From: Macrothele yani
Taxonomy: Eukaryota; Arthropoda; Arachnida; Araneae; Macrothelidae
Reading direction: 5' to 3'
NCBI GenBank assembly: GCA_039090855.1
Contig: CM077016.1
Span: 55,539,936-55,603,935, forward strand
DNA length: 64,000 nucleotides
Within the stretch, counting starts at the first letter, position 1, and every line of letters starts with the position of its first letter. Made by a program: the position numbers and the translations under genes. The notes below the pieces were generated by a model. The model had not been told where the DNA came from. It saw nothing but the letters and a program-made list of their open reading frames with translations, and ran no database searches. Positions 10,745 to 23,041 of the stretch are shown one piece after another.

Positions 10745-12235
10745 ATATCGACAAAAATAACATGTGACTTTATGTCTCCTGGTGGGAAAACCATGCATTA
10801 TTTTAGGAAGAAAGTACTATCAAAAAGGTTTATCCATATGAGCGGTATCGGTCCAAGAAAAAAAAATTTAGTCGAGTTTTCAGGAGCCCAGATTTTGATT
10901 CAAATACATCAGAAGCAAAAATTAACACTTATGACCCATGGTGGCCAAACCATTCTTTACCAAACATTAGAAATTATGTGAAAAATATTTTCCATCAGGT
11001 CTATGCGATACAGGAAGAAATTTTCAAATCGAAGTTTTAGGAGCAGAAATAACGCAGAAAACGCAATTACCTTTGTGGCCCCTAGCGGAAAGTCTACGAT
11101 TTACTTGAATATTTTGAATTTATAGGAAAACCATTTCGCATTGAAAACACTGTCCAACAAAGAAGGAAATTTTCATATGACAAAAATAAGAGATGCATCC
11201 ACCCCTACACCCCCCACCCGCGTAGAAACCATGCATTATTTCAAGAAGAAAATGTTCCTAAAAGGTTTGTCCACATGAGTAGTATCGGTCAGCAACTGAC
11301 TTTTTAGAAGCTCATATTTTGCTACAAATACATTAGAAGCGGAAATTAAGACAGAAGCTGTATCCGGTGCAGAAAAAAATTTCAAATCGGAGATTCAGAA
11401 GCAGAGATATAAGGGGAAACGCAATTTACCTTTACGCCACCTAGCGGAAAGTCTTTGAATTACTTGAAAATTTTGTAATTATATGAAACACATGTCACAC
11501 GAGAAACACTATCCAACAAAGAATGAATTTTTCAAATTGGACTCCTAGAAGTAGAGATATTGACAAAAATAAGATATACATCTATGCCCCCTGGTGAAAA
11601 AATTGTGGAATATTTTAGGAAGAAAATATTCCGAAAAGGGTTATCGATGTGAGTGTCATAAGTTCACGAAAGAATTTTTTCAATCGATATTTTAGAAACT
11701 CAGATTTTATGGCAAATACATCAGAAGCAAAAATTAACACTTACGTCCCCTGGTGGCCAAAGTATTCTTTACCAAAAATTAGAAATTACATGCAAAAGAT
11801 TTTCCGTCAGGAGATGTATCCCTGAAGAAAGGATTTTTCAAATCGGAGTTTTAGAAGAAGAGTTATCGGGAAAAAATGTAATTTACTTTTACGCCCTAGC
11901 GGAAAATCTATGCGCGATTTGAAAAAATAACTATATCTAAAATATAAATGGAATCGAAAGATAAAATATTTTTTTCAATCTGATTTTTAGAAGCAAATAT
12001 GTGGCATCAAACGTATTTTTGAATTCGACATCATCTACATTTACGCCCTTTCGCTGCGAAATTGTACATCGTAAAAAAAAAAAAAAAACGAAATGAAGGA
12101 TCATCAGTCGCATATTTCAAGCTTCCCAATGCAAAAATATTTTTTTCAAATCGGACAAATAGTTGCAGAGATATCGTGGGTACAGAAGGACGGACGGATA
12201 AACCGATAACATAAGCACGATCTTTTTTTACAAAA
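10745..12235. repeat. Degenerate tandem repeat, unit about 370-440 bp
   Basis: The landmark CCATGCATTATTT...AGGAAGAAA recurs at 10,791, 11,229 and (degenerate) 11,602. Other shared blocks recur in the same order: CATCAGAAGC..AAATTAAC, CTAGCGGAAARTC, and TTCAAATCGG..TAGAAGC.GAGATAT. This makes roughly three full units plus a degenerate tail ending in GACGGACGGATAAACCGATA near 12,190. There is no coding capacity. It could be satellite DNA or the internal repeats of a large non-autonomous element. Confidence 0.75.
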
Positions 12236-14735
12236 GACGTGCTAAAAACTCGGATAGTGAATCTTTAGAAATATTGAATAAAATTCGTAATGTTCTGGAA
12301 AGTCCAAACTTCATCATAATATCAGACGTAAGTGGAGTGGCGACGATAATTTAGAAGCAAAAGGTTTTGTTTTTATTCAATTGCGAAAATTTACAACATT
12401 TCAATTTGTAAATTCGAAAAATGAAAAGTTTAAACTTTCTTTGCATTGATACACAAGTATTCCTGAGAACTTTGCATAATCATGCCATGTACAACTGTTT
12501 TATTTAGTTGTTACTAATTTCTGGAATAGTAGAAATTCATATCACACCACCAGGATTTTTTTCTGAAATGTTAACATCTTCCCCACTACTGGAAAGTACC
12601 GATCCAGATTGAGAATATCGAATTGAAAGGTAATGAACAGTAAATGGTGCAATGGATCTGGCAACAAATATTTACTCCCCCCTGCACTTAAGTTCCTTAT
12701 AAACACCCCAATATTGATTCGTTCAAATCTTCCAAAATGGCCTATTCCTTTGTAAACAGCTAAAGACTGTTTTCGTTTTGTACCACGAGGAAAATTCCTA
12801 CACTTTGAAATGATCTGCGAACGAAATGCAGACATTCTTTTATGCAACTTGTTCTCTCCCTTCCCTGGAAGCAGTGGCCTCCATTCTACGATGTGCCTGC
12901 CTGCAACTTCTAAACAAAACAGTTGTACACAGAAATACTGAGTGCCCCAGGGTCATTATCTTCACTGAGGTCGGTCTGGAAGGTTAGCGCTTCTCTCCTA
13001 CCCCCTACTGTTGTATTCATTGTCAAGGGAGATAGGTATCTTTGGTGAATATCCTCTAAATGTTCTCCGCCTGGAGCTATGTTCCTACTGCAAGGAAACT
13101 TTTATCTGGCTGCAACAAGCAATGTAAACAACCCCCTGTTCGTATTCAGTTCCCAAGTCAAAGACGCAGGGAAATACGGGTCGGAAACAAAATCTTGAAT
13201 ACAGCAGTTTTCTTACTAAATGTTAGTTTCCAATTTTACTTTGAGTTGCCTTTCGTTTTTTACGTGCTTCTAACAAATCATTAACTTTTACTACCACTAA
13301 AATCTGTGGCCTCTAAATAGATTATACCAGTGGTGCAGTCCCGAAAAAAAAAGTAAGCCTCGCTGCACCCTGGATTATACCCCTATTTCGTCTTACTAGA
13401 GGTCGCGAGGTGGTTTCTTCTCCGGTGGCCAGTTCTCCTTCTAGCAGTGGCGTACGGGAAAAACTCGGCCCATTCCCCCGCAAAAAATATCTTGGAGGCC
13501 CTTTGGCAAAAATATTTCAGCTTTTATTTTACTGAAATTTTTAAATTCCATGTTATACAATACACGCACACATAAAACACATAACTGCAATAATAATAAA
13601 GCGATTTTGAAACCTTAGTTGGAGTTTATTGGCGCAAAGGCCTCAATGAGTCAAAGAGGCCCATTCATAAACGATTTATGTGGTTGGAATTCATTGACGC
13701 AAGGGCTTCAAAGAGCGCCATGCCAAACAGTTTACATCAGGAACAAATGTAGCATGAAAACTATAACAAAAGGTAAGGTACGAAACATAAACATAACGAG
13801 AAACGATGTGAATGGCCGACAATCAAACAACGGACTGCACAAAACGAAAAACACCACACGTATCTAACATATGGCAGTGTCTAAGGGCGTTTTCGATTTA
13901 TACGAAAACATAGCACGTAAGTATATAAGTAAAAATTAAGAACTTTTTAATTATTTACTTTTGATTATAAAAGGCATTTAATATCATGCCACATTTTGTA
14001 CTTAGTAAAAGGTCCCCGCGAAGAACATCTTTTCGTTCACTATATATTGAAGGATGCGTAGGTATGTACAAACTATTGTAGTACACAACTCCTTATCCTT
14101 TTTGGTTAAAAATTGCATTCGTTGAATTAATGTTTCTTTTACATTTGCTATGGCTATGAAACCTCAAGTCATCTGGAGTAGCTGCTTTTCTGTCATGCAG
14201 TTTTTATTAACTAAAACCGCGAAACCTATTTCTATTTTACTTTATTTACTGAAAATAAAAAAAATGCTTTTCTTTTTTATACTTCTTTCAAAGCTACCGT
14301 CAAAATTTCCCGCGATTTCCTGAACCAGCGATTTCTTAACTTCGTATAAAATTTCCCACGATTTCCTTAACTTCTTATAAAATTTCCGCCAAAAAATTTT
14401 GTTAAATGTTTCTGCTGAGGCTAGAGGCCCTCTTAGCCGTGACGGCTCCCCACACTGCGGGGGTTGCGGGACTATCAGTACACCCGTCTCCTAGCTACAT
14501 CTACATTTCATTTTGGTCAACTGGGAAAAGTCCGACACTTTGAAAAGATCTCCAAACGAAACGCAATTTGTGTGCATCCCATTATATGAGATGTTATGGG
14601 ACAAAAAATTTATTTTCATACATTGAGTAGACCGTTCTTCGAACGACAGTTTTATGAAAATCACTTTATGCTTAGATCCTTTCTTTGGTAATCGGAAAAG
14701 TCTACCTTCTTCAGTCAGGGTCCATGCACAAATTG
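12236..14735. other. Mostly unassigned sequence with short repeats
   Basis: No gene is supported. A motif of CACTTTGAAA.GATCT.C.AACGAAA is shared between about 12,798-12,825 and 14,534-14,562, so a dispersed repeat is present. Bases 14,303-14,392 hold about two and a half copies of an AAATTTCCC.CGATTTCCT...CTTCTTATA unit. The GC-rich stretch CAGTGGCGTACGGG at 13,446 resembles a DNA-transposon end but has no identified partner. Confidence 0.45.
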
Positions 14736-14739
14736 CAGT

Positions 14740-15010
14740 TGACACAAGATATCGAACGCGGGAGAGATTTCTGGGGTCAGCATTTCAAACTTTTCCAACG
14801 TGGAGGAAATTTCCGGGGTCTGCATTTCAAACTTTTATCGCAGTTTATAATAAGCAGCTGGATGAGGTGGAGAAAAATTTCCGGGATAGTATTTCCACTG
14901 TTACCGCGGTTTTTAATGGAAAACGGTCTTGCAGTCAGCAGGCTGACGAGCGGCGGGAAGGAGGGGGGGGGGTCCGGGGTCATCATTTCAAAATTCTACT
15001 AAAATTTAGA
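14740..15010 (-). repeat. Left arm repeats of the Foldback-like element
   Basis: Three to four units carrying GGGGTC(A/T)GCATTTCAAACTTTT, GGTGGAGAAAAATTTCCGGG and CAGCAGGCTGACGAGCGGC. Each is the reverse complement of a unit in the right arm. The arm is shorter than its partner and has a poly-G expansion at about 14,962-14,970. Confidence 0.7.
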
Positions 15011-15079
15011 GAAAAAATCGTTTTACTATTAGCAGGGTTGGGTGGGGTAGTAGGGTTGCCTTGGCATATGGCATCCGTA

Positions 15080-15790
15080 GAATAAAAACTGTTAAAAAGG
15101 CATGAGCCTAGGGCCTCTGAGTTGATATTTAGTACCCAAGTAAAAGCGCAATATTATTAACATTAACTGATACGTAAACGCTATGAATATGACCGGTGGA
15201 AAAAAACTGTTTAAAAGGTCTAGGCCTAAGGCCTATGAATTAATATTTAGTGCGTAAGTAAAAGCGCAATACTATTAACCTGACTTGGTATGCAAACGTT
15301 ATAAATATAATATCGGTAAAATATTGTTTAAAAGGCCTAGGCCTAGGGCCTATGAATTAATATTTAGTTCGGAAGTAAAAGCGCACCTGACTTGGTATGC
15401 AAACGTTATGAATATGATATCGGTAAAATACTGTTTAAAAAGCCTAGGCCTAGGGCCTATGAATTAATATTTAGTGCGTAAGTAAAAGCGCAATACTATT
15501 AAACTGACTTGGTATGTAAACGTTATGAATATGACATCGGTAGAATACAAACCGTTAAAAAGGCCTATGGCCTATGAATTAATATTTAGTGCCTTAGTAA
15601 AAGCGCAATGCTATTAACTTTTGTTGACACGTGAATGTTATGAATATGAAGTCGGTGGATTAAAAGCTGTTAAAAAGGCCTAGGTGTTGGGCCTATGAAC
15701 TAATTAAGTAAAAGAGAAATACTACAAATTTAACATGTTATGTAAATATTTAGTGCCTAAGTAAAAGTGCAGCGTAATAAAAAAAATCCC
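15080..15790. repeat. Tandem repeat, unit 107-122 bp, six copies
   Basis: The block (A/G)CTGTTTAAAAGGCCTAGGCC recurs at about 15,088, 15,206, 15,322, 15,429, 15,551 and 15,666. It is followed each time by GGCCTATGAATTAATATTTA, GTAAAAGCGCAATACTATTA and AACGTTATGAATATG.TATC. Spacing is 107-122 bp. It is non-coding and sits between the arms of the Foldback-like structure. Confidence 0.9.
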
Positions 15791-16017
15791 ACCTTATCGA
15801 CCTTTTCTGTACACAGTAAGAGTCATGTTGTAATTCCGTTGTTTCGTCGTAACGCGAGTTCTCGCTTGGCTTTTACATAGAACGTTTTCTCGGAATTTGC
15901 TTGAAGTCCCAATTCAATTCTCAATATAGGCCAAGAAACAACAATCTTTAACCCCCCCCCCCCCCCTGAACTTTTTCTTTTTTTGTAGCTAGTTGCCCTA
16001 AACTTGTATGAACCGAC

Positions 16018-16090
16018 ATGAAAATTTAAACAAACAAAAGAGCTCCTTCCTGTCTTTAGGCACATTGGAAAACAGCCACACATAATTGCT
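16018..16090. repeat. Fragment related to the 1.2-1.7 kb inverted-repeat unit
   Basis: GAAAATTTAAACAAACAAAA, followed by GAGCTCCTTCCTGTCTTTAG, matches the arm at 1,595-1,668 in the same orientation. It runs straight into the truncated 5' side of the Tc1 copy, so this is an insertion or rearrangement junction. Confidence 0.65.
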
Positions 16091-16874
16091 CCGATTACCA
16101 CTGACGTTACAGCACCGGCTAGTGCGGCGGCAGTTGGTCGCTGAACGCCGCACCTGGACTACGGAATGGCAAGACACTGTCTTCTCCGACGAACCCCGCT
16201 TCTGCCTGCAACACCACGATGGTCGGATACGCATGTGGCGGCACCGCGGCTAGAGACTGTATGACGCCTGCATTATGCATCGCCATACCGGACCGTCGCC
16301 TGGCGTTATGGTTTGGGGCACAATTGGATATGACACCCGCACCCCTCTGGTACGCATCGCTGGTACACTCAGCAGCCACCACACCATATCCGACGCTTTG
16401 GAGCCTGTAGTCCTCCTTTACCTGCAGGACCTGCCAGAGGCCACGTTTCAACAGGACAATGCTCGCCCGCATCGTGCAAAAATTCTTTACGGCCCACCAG
16501 GTATCGCTGCTGCTGTGGCCCGCCTGTTCTCCCAATATGTCGCCCATCGAACACGTCTGGTCGCTGATCGGCAGCCGAGTGGCCCGGCAAGCATTACCCG
16601 CGGCTACGCCTGATGAACTGTGGCAATGTGTGGAAGCAGCCTGGACCGACATACCCCAAGCCCACATCCAAAGCCTCTTTCGTTCGATGCCGCGGCATGT
16701 AGCGGCCGTTATTGCCAGCCATGAGGGTCACACGAACTATTGATGTCTGCGTGTTCCGCAAGTCATACGGGCCTGTAAGGTCAATCGTTTCATCTTTGTA
16801 TCTGTTATGTGTCTCGTAAATCTTGCTTTGCATCTCGTGTCCTTTTTGGTGTTGCGTTTTGAGTGGCCAGCAGT
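16085..16874 (+). pseudogene. Tc1-like transposase, family 1, copy 2 (5'-truncated)
   Basis: It begins inside the coding region relative to copy 1, then reads RTWTTEWQDTVFSDEPRFCL (first Asp block, with Ser-to-Pro in DES) and HHDGRIRMWRHRG up to an in-frame stop. Further frames give MHRHTGPSPGVMVWGTIGYD and LPEATFQQDNARPHRAKI (second Asp). A frame change leads to PACSPNMSPIEHVWSLIGSR (Glu block) and the tail ASHEGHTNY ending at 16,743. The 3' terminal repeat (GAGTGGCCAGCAGTG) ends at 16,874 beside a TA. It lies nested inside the Foldback-like element, so it arrived later. Confidence 0.85.
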
Positions 16875-16959
16875 GTAATTTACGAGTTTGAAGCGGGAAA
16901 ATGTATCGGAATATGTAGAAGGAGTGAAGATGATGGTAAATCCTGAAATTCAGGCATCG

Positions 16960-17775
16960 AGTTTGCCGGGTACCAGTCTCCCGGTATCGCGGTGAATACG
17001 GAAATACTAATCCCGGAAACTTACCCCACCCGTTTCTGCTACTTGTAAGATCGTTTTTTACTGTAAACTGCAGTGAAAATCCAAATCCCGGCACCGGAAT
17101 TTCCCCCACCCTGTCAGCCTGCTAATTGCAAGAACGTTTTCAACTAAAGACCGCAGTAACAGTAGAAATACTAACCCGGAAATTTTTCCCACCTCATCCA
17201 GCTACTTGCAAAACAGTTTTTTTTTTTTTAACAATAAACTGCCGTAAAAGTCGAAATGCTGACCGCAGAAATTTCCCCCACATGTTTCTCTACTTATAAA
17301 ACATCTGTAGATTGCAGTGAATACAGAATTGCCCAAACCGGAATCCCCCCATCCTATCAGCCTGCTAATTGTAAGATCGTTTTTCACTAGAAACCGAGGT
17401 AACAGTCGAAATGATAACCCGGAAATTCCCCCACCTCATCTAGCTACTTGCAAGACAGCTTTGTTACTATAAACTGCTCTAAAAGTCGAAATGCCGACCC
17501 CTGAAATTTCCCCCACGCATTTGTGCTACTTGCCGGGCTGCATCATGTTTTGAAGTGCGTGAAAAGAAAAAGTAACCGCGGAAATTTCTCCCACTTCATG
17601 CAGCTACTTGCAAGAGTGTTTTTCTATAAACTGCGATAAAAGTTTGAAATGCCGACCCCAGAAATTTCCCCCACATATTTGAGTACGTTGTGCGGCCAAA
17701 AGCGTGAAATGGAAATAGAGACCCCGGAAATCTCCCCCACATTCGATATTTTGTATAACGGTAATTGACTGTAAA
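16960..17775 (+). repeat. Right arm repeats of the Foldback-like element
   Basis: About ten units of 65-87 bp. Each starts near CCCGGAAATTTCCCCCAC and is followed by CTACTTGCAAGA and TAAACTGC..TAAAAGTCGAAATG. Two alternating subtypes are visible: one with CTCATC.AGCTACTTGC and one with GTCAGCCTGCTAATTG(C/T)AAG. Confidence 0.8.
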
Positions 17776-20424
17776 AGGTGGGGAACTTTTCCGAATGTGG
17801 GAGAAATTTCCTCTGAGGGGCTCTTCTGTCCCTCCCTTTCTTTACCCGGAGTTGAAAACCCTTCACCAGAAGCTGCCTCTTTGTAAATGCATTGTATTTT
17901 TCTTACAGATAAGACAGTTGCCTTTGCTGCTCGTTTACTAGATATGTTTATGATTCGAAGCTCACAATTTCTTTCCGGATGTACATTCCAGCAATGGCTT
18001 TCTATGCTCAACCAGCAACCATGTCCCGAAATAAGAAGTTCAAAATTGAGGGATTGTACATTCTAAAAATTTGAGTGCTTTGCGTACAATTGAAATGATA
18101 TTGAGATGTCCCGTTTTATCTAGCCGGTAGACAGCGAGCAGCGTTATTTGCTTCAAAACTACAAGGATACAAGACAACAAATGCATGCTTTTGAAATAGT
18201 TGAAGTGGGAGGGCGATCCGTCATTTCACCCGTACAGGAGTTCATATTCATATAAGCATAACATGTACTTTCAGCATTTATTTTGAGCAAAGATCCGTTC
18301 TTTGAAAACTAATGTCGACCGCTCTTATCTTTAATTTATAAGTTATCTTTCTCTATATTTATTTTGGGCACTGCAAAGTGCCATTTTGGGAGGTGGGTGA
18401 TGGTCATGAGCGTAGGATATACACATACATATATAGATGTGGTATTTTTATTGAATAAAATGTAGTGCATTTTTGGAGAAATATATTTTGCTTGTTCTTA
18501 TTCGCCAGTCTGAATCAAGCAATCATTTCTTCCCTAGTTAGTACTCTTCTTGCTGCACACACAGACGTGCTGAGTAAAAAATAATGCAAAATATCACAGA
18601 CAAACGAAGCACGTGTCAACAAAGCGCGAATTCTACTGAGAGATGTCAGAAAGGCTGAATGACATTGCCCCAGGAAAAACTAACTCCTGGTTCACTTGTT
18701 TGCTTGGCGACAACAATGACAACTGAATGTGATTTCTGCTAATCCCTCAGACGCCCTGCAAATTCAAAGAACGTGGGGGTAGGAAATCCTACTCATGCTA
18801 TCCAGGAGGCACCGTCCGACGCTTGTAGTTGTTTGTCGCGAAAGGGTTAACAAGCCTTCCCCTCTTATTGCAGTTTGTTCCAGCGCTAGAGAGAATTATT
18901 TTGTCCTACACCTCCAACACATTCCGCGAACCAGGACCGGATGGAACTTTTACGAGTCCCAGAGCGAAATTTCATAGCGGGACCATGAGCAAAATTTCCC
19001 TGCGAGCCTTGGAAAATACATTTGAAAATATTGTTCGTAAATAACACAAACGAAAACTATCATAAAGAAAAAGTGATTATTTCAACGAAGTGTTTGCTTG
19101 ATTGTAAAAACTTCCTCATAATATAATAAAAAAAGGTAACTTCAACTAACCTGCGTAGCAAACAAATGTACAATAAAGGGCGGTGACCTATTTCAAAGTG
19201 GGAGCATTTGAAAAAAAAAAAAATCTTCGTATGGGCCTCGCGCCCCAAAATTAAAAAAAAACAGAACAAAAACAAAAAAAAAAGATGAAAAACTCTACCC
19301 AAAATTATTGTTCTTTTTTCCTAAACTAAGGGGCCTTGTGAAGGCGTCAAGCCTGAACTACCGCCCCTGTTGCCTCTCCTATGCACAGCCCGTCTAACCG
19401 CCCCGGCCACGAATGACTGTATAGAAATCTTGAATGCATCGCATTGTATTCAAATAAGTTCCATGGAAACCTTGCATATTCATGCTTACTACGACCCCTG
19501 ATTGTCAGAGGCAATTACGCCCACTGTGGAATTTCAATGGACCGAGTATGTACAATACATCTCTTGATTGTTTCACTTAGTGTTTTTAGTTTCTGAAATA
19601 AGAATTTGAATTTAACGTATCTTTTACAGTATATTACAAAAGGGAGAGGGGTTGGCATATTATTGTACATCTATGCAAGCACATAAGCATTATTGCAATG
19701 CTCTGTGTCGCAAAAAAGAGATACGTTGGCCTTTCAGGGTTAAAAAATTTTGCTCCGTACAATTTTTTTAAGGAGAACAAAACTAAAACTGCTTAAAAGA
19801 TCAGGGATAAGGGTGAAAGTAAATCATATGTGCTCACTGGAGCACACATTTCTGGAATTCAAAATTTTGAAAGGGACAATGTGGCAAACTATTCCAGTTA
19901 CAGTGAAATTTACTTTATTTCACATAAATTATACAACTGTTCAATTCGATAATTTTCAGACACACAAATAGTTCAACAAACTCAGTGACGCACTTCTGCG
20001 CAGGAAAAATAGTTGGCTAATCCTGTTAAGGACACTGTTGTTTGGCGAAAGTATTTCAAAGATATCACATAAAATTCCTTTTTGAAAATCGGTGCAGCAG
20101 TTCTGCAAACTATCGCATCCTCGGGCAACAAGCATAGGCCAATGGAAATTAATGCCAATGCAAGTTGTCTGACGCTGTCCGAAAGCGAATGACTTTGATG
20201 CAATTTGCTCTCATACACCAATTGGTATCATAATTGCTTCAGTAGTTTAGAATGTGATACCAGGTCATAGACAAATGGAGGGACTGACAGATAAACGAGC
20301 ACAACGCCTACATACGTCGCTGTTTCAATTATTAAGTAAAGGAACGGAGGAGGGAGCGATTTGATCTATAAAAAAACGGAAGCTAAATTGGTATATATAT
20401 AAAATCACAGAAACTGCAAGTTCA
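17776..20424. other. Unassigned non-coding sequence
   Basis: No supported gene. Small open frames (for example 18,795-18,977 and 19,750-19,971) have no recognisable motif. A-rich tracts occur at 19,210-19,290. Nothing else could be assigned. Confidence 0.45.
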
Positions 20425-21636
20425 TCACCCTCTTATCAGTGCTTTGTAAATCTTCACTAAAATTCTTTCACATCGTTTGAAGGTAACTCTGGACATGGCA
20501 CAACCGAGAGAATGAGCTGGATTCAGGAGTGGCTACAGCACTATAAATCATATTCACGTACTGGGAAAACTAATCGAAAGAATGAGGGAATATGAACTTC
20601 CATTATGCAACGTTTTTATAGATTATGAAAAGGCCTTTGATTGTTTCATAGTGCTTTTTTGAAACCGTCTACAGTTACAATGGCTTTGAAATCCTATGTT
20701 ATAGAAGATGCTTACAGTGGCATTATTAATAACATCTATGAAAATGCAACTGCAAAGTTTTGGCTATTTGAGGATACGGCACTAATAAAGATTGGAAAGG
20801 GAGTGAGACAAGGTGACACCATGTCTCCCAAACTCTTCAATGCCACATTGCAAAGTGTCTTTCAATAATTGAACTGCGAAAACAAGGGGATAAAGATCAA
20901 TGGAGATTATTTAACTCACCTTAGTTTTGCTGATGACGTAGTCATTTTTGCAACTACCCCTTCAAAGCTGAAGAGTGTGATCCAAGAGCTTGTCGACAAG
21001 AATACCGAAGTAGAATTAAAAATGAACTTTCAAAAAGCAAAATTGATGTACAATGTTTTTACCAAGAATGAAGATCTAACAATTCATGGGGAAAAGCTGC
21101 AGATAACCGGTACCTATATTTACCTTTGACAACAGATATCAAGCGAGGGTCGCATTGATGAAGAAATTAATCGGCATATAAAACTTGGTTGGAGAGCTTT
21201 GGAAGAAACAACAATTTTTAAGAGCAATATGCCATATGGAGCAGAGACATGGACCTTAACTAAAAAGGGCATACAAAGACTGCAGACAACTGAAAGAAGC
21301 GTGGAGAGATGTGAGTGTGGTGTAACCAAGAAAGAAAAGAAGAGGAACTCATGGACAAGGAAAATGACAAAAGTGGAAGACATCATAATCTGAGTAAAAT
21401 CCCTGAAATGGCAATGGGCGGGATATGTTGCCAGAAGAACGGACAGTCAATGGACAACAGAAATTTAAGACTGGGTACCAAGGGACAGAAAAAGGCTCAG
21501 AAGACGACCACGTGGGAGATGGATTGATTGATGAAATTCGAAAGCATGCCGGAGTAACATGGAGACTGGCTCAAGACAGACAGTTGTGGAAACAAGCTTG
21601 GGGAGACCTTTATCCAGCAGAGTTGAGACGATGAGA
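20425..21636 (+). pseudogene. RTE-like LINE reverse transcriptase, degenerate 3' fragment
   Basis: It starts within the RT region relative to the copy at 41.1-44.4 kb (its sequence matches from about 42,890 of that copy). Visible parts are FIDYEKAFD in degraded form, GKGVRQGDTMSPKLFNATL (RT block B), LTHLSFADDVVIFATTPSKL (catalytic YADD-type box), YGAETWTLTKKGIQRLQTTE and the tail ending near an AGACGATGAGAG. Many stops and frame changes make it dead. It is more diverged than the two copies further right, so it is an older insertion. The 3' end runs into an AT microsatellite. Confidence 0.85.
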
Positions 21637-21641
21637 GATAT

Positions 21642-21752
21642 ATATATATATATTTAGTTATTTATTTAAGTAGTATATATGTACGTACGTACGTATATAT
21701 ATATATATATATATATGTACGTACGTACGTATATATATATATATATATATAT
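21642..21752. repeat. Compound AT / GTAC microsatellite
   Basis: (AT)n tracts alternate with two copies of a GTACGTACGTACGTATATAT block. It directly follows the LINE fragment, as 3'-tail-derived microsatellites often do. Confidence 0.9.
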
Positions 21753-23041
21753 AACTTTTGTGTCAGTTGATTTTATTATAGAAATTCAAATTTTTTACTT
21801 GCATATTGGAAAAAAAGAACACAATTCAGGTTTGTTTATTTGTAAGGAACGAGGGAGAAGGCGATCGCCGCATGCTGGATCCGCCACTGCTAAATAAAGT
21901 AGCTGAAAAACGCTGGGTCACAATTAATCTGAATATAGGTGAATGTAAATAGCCGCTGTCTCTGAATGACATACGAGTACAAACTAAATAGCTAAAAAAA
22001 AAAAAATGTTGGGTTCCCAAAATGTTTGCGTTGATCAACCCTATCACAAAAATGCGCAGTAGATCTTATTAAAAAAAAAAAGGCAAGAGTTAATAACATC
22101 ATGCCAAAGCCCAGCATCAAACGTATCTCGAATATCTTTGTACAAAAGATAGAAAACCTCTTCAGTTTTTTTTTTTTTTTGTTCAAATTTACGTGCAGGA
22201 ATAGCTGAATGAACAATGGTGTCCGAAGTAACATATAAATGTTCATCGGCAGTTGCAATTTGGCCTAGGTAGCCTTACTTGCCTAATTGCAAATATCCTA
22301 AAAATCAGCAATAGGCGTTTGACAAAAAAAGGGGGGGGAGAAAATGTTAGTCTCACGTTTCTGGCCCCTCGCAACCTTTACAACAGTGTATCATACAGTA
22401 TTAAAGCCTCGCTATCCCTTTTGAGCGTGAAATAAGGAGATAACCTTGCTTTTACGTTCTCGAGCTAGTAATAATCATACACATAGCCTAGGCGTAGCGT
22501 CGGGAAGAGGGGCAGGGCACGTGGCCCCTCATCTTAAAATTTGTAAAAAATAATAACTAGTCGTTTGCCTTTTAAATGTTACAAAGTGTGACGTACAGCC
22601 AAGGGAACAACGCTACGCAATAGCTAGCATTGCTATGACTGCTTTCCAGGAGCCATTCCATACACAATAGCATGAAGTCATCTGATGGTTTTCATCATCA
22701 GATGACTGCATGAGGTGATTTGAAAGGAATATTTTCTTTTTCCATCCCCATTACGGTGAAACGACCAAGCATGGTACACCTCGTAGTCTTGGATATATTA
22801 AGCATGTAAAAACCTAAGTTATGGCAATTGAAAAGGAGTATTTACGGAGAAACTATTTCTGAGAATGCCCCTACCCCCAAGAAAAACATCAATTTAGACT
22901 TATTTGTGCTCCCCTAAAATTTTTGCTCAAGCTACGCTTATGATCCTACATGTTGCAGTAACGTAGGTTACGCAAAATAGAACAACACATACTTCAAAAA
23001 TACACATAAAGATATTGATATATAAAATACCAGTAACTTAC
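21753..23041. other. Unassigned sequence with one strong hairpin
   Basis: No gene is supported. A GC-rich stretch near 22,490-22,530 (GGCGTAGCGTCGGGAAGAGG) resembles transposon-end sequence but is unpaired. A hairpin lies at 22,671-22,712: 17-bp arms CATGAAGTCATCTGATG and CATCAGATGACTGCATG with one mismatch and an 8-nt loop. Confidence 0.5.

Larger units (their letters stand above)
14740..17775. mobile_element. Foldback-like element with repeat-built inverted arms
   Basis: The left arm (14,740-15,010) and right arm (about 16,960-17,775) are inverted relative to each other. Read inward to outward, both show the same series: CCCGGAAATTT.CCCCAC, CTACTTGCAAGA..GTTTT, TAAACTGC.RTAAAAGT, GAAATGC.GACCCC. 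Both end with a GAAATCTC.CCC.C.TTCGATAT unit. The arms are strings of units of about 80-87 bp. Between them lie a 115-bp tandem array and a nested Tc1 copy. Long inverted arms made of tandem repeats are the hallmark of Foldback elements; no transposase belonging to it is visible. Exact ends and target duplications are not defined. Confidence 0.55.

Noticed and set aside
15080..17775. Regularly spaced repeats resembling a CRISPR array
   Set aside because: Units are 80-120 bp, diverged, without unique spacers or Cas genes, and the DNA is eukaryotic.
18795..19044. Overlapping small frames with a genomic-looking GC content
   Set aside because: No recognisable domain and no homologous copy in the window; chance frames are the simpler explanation.
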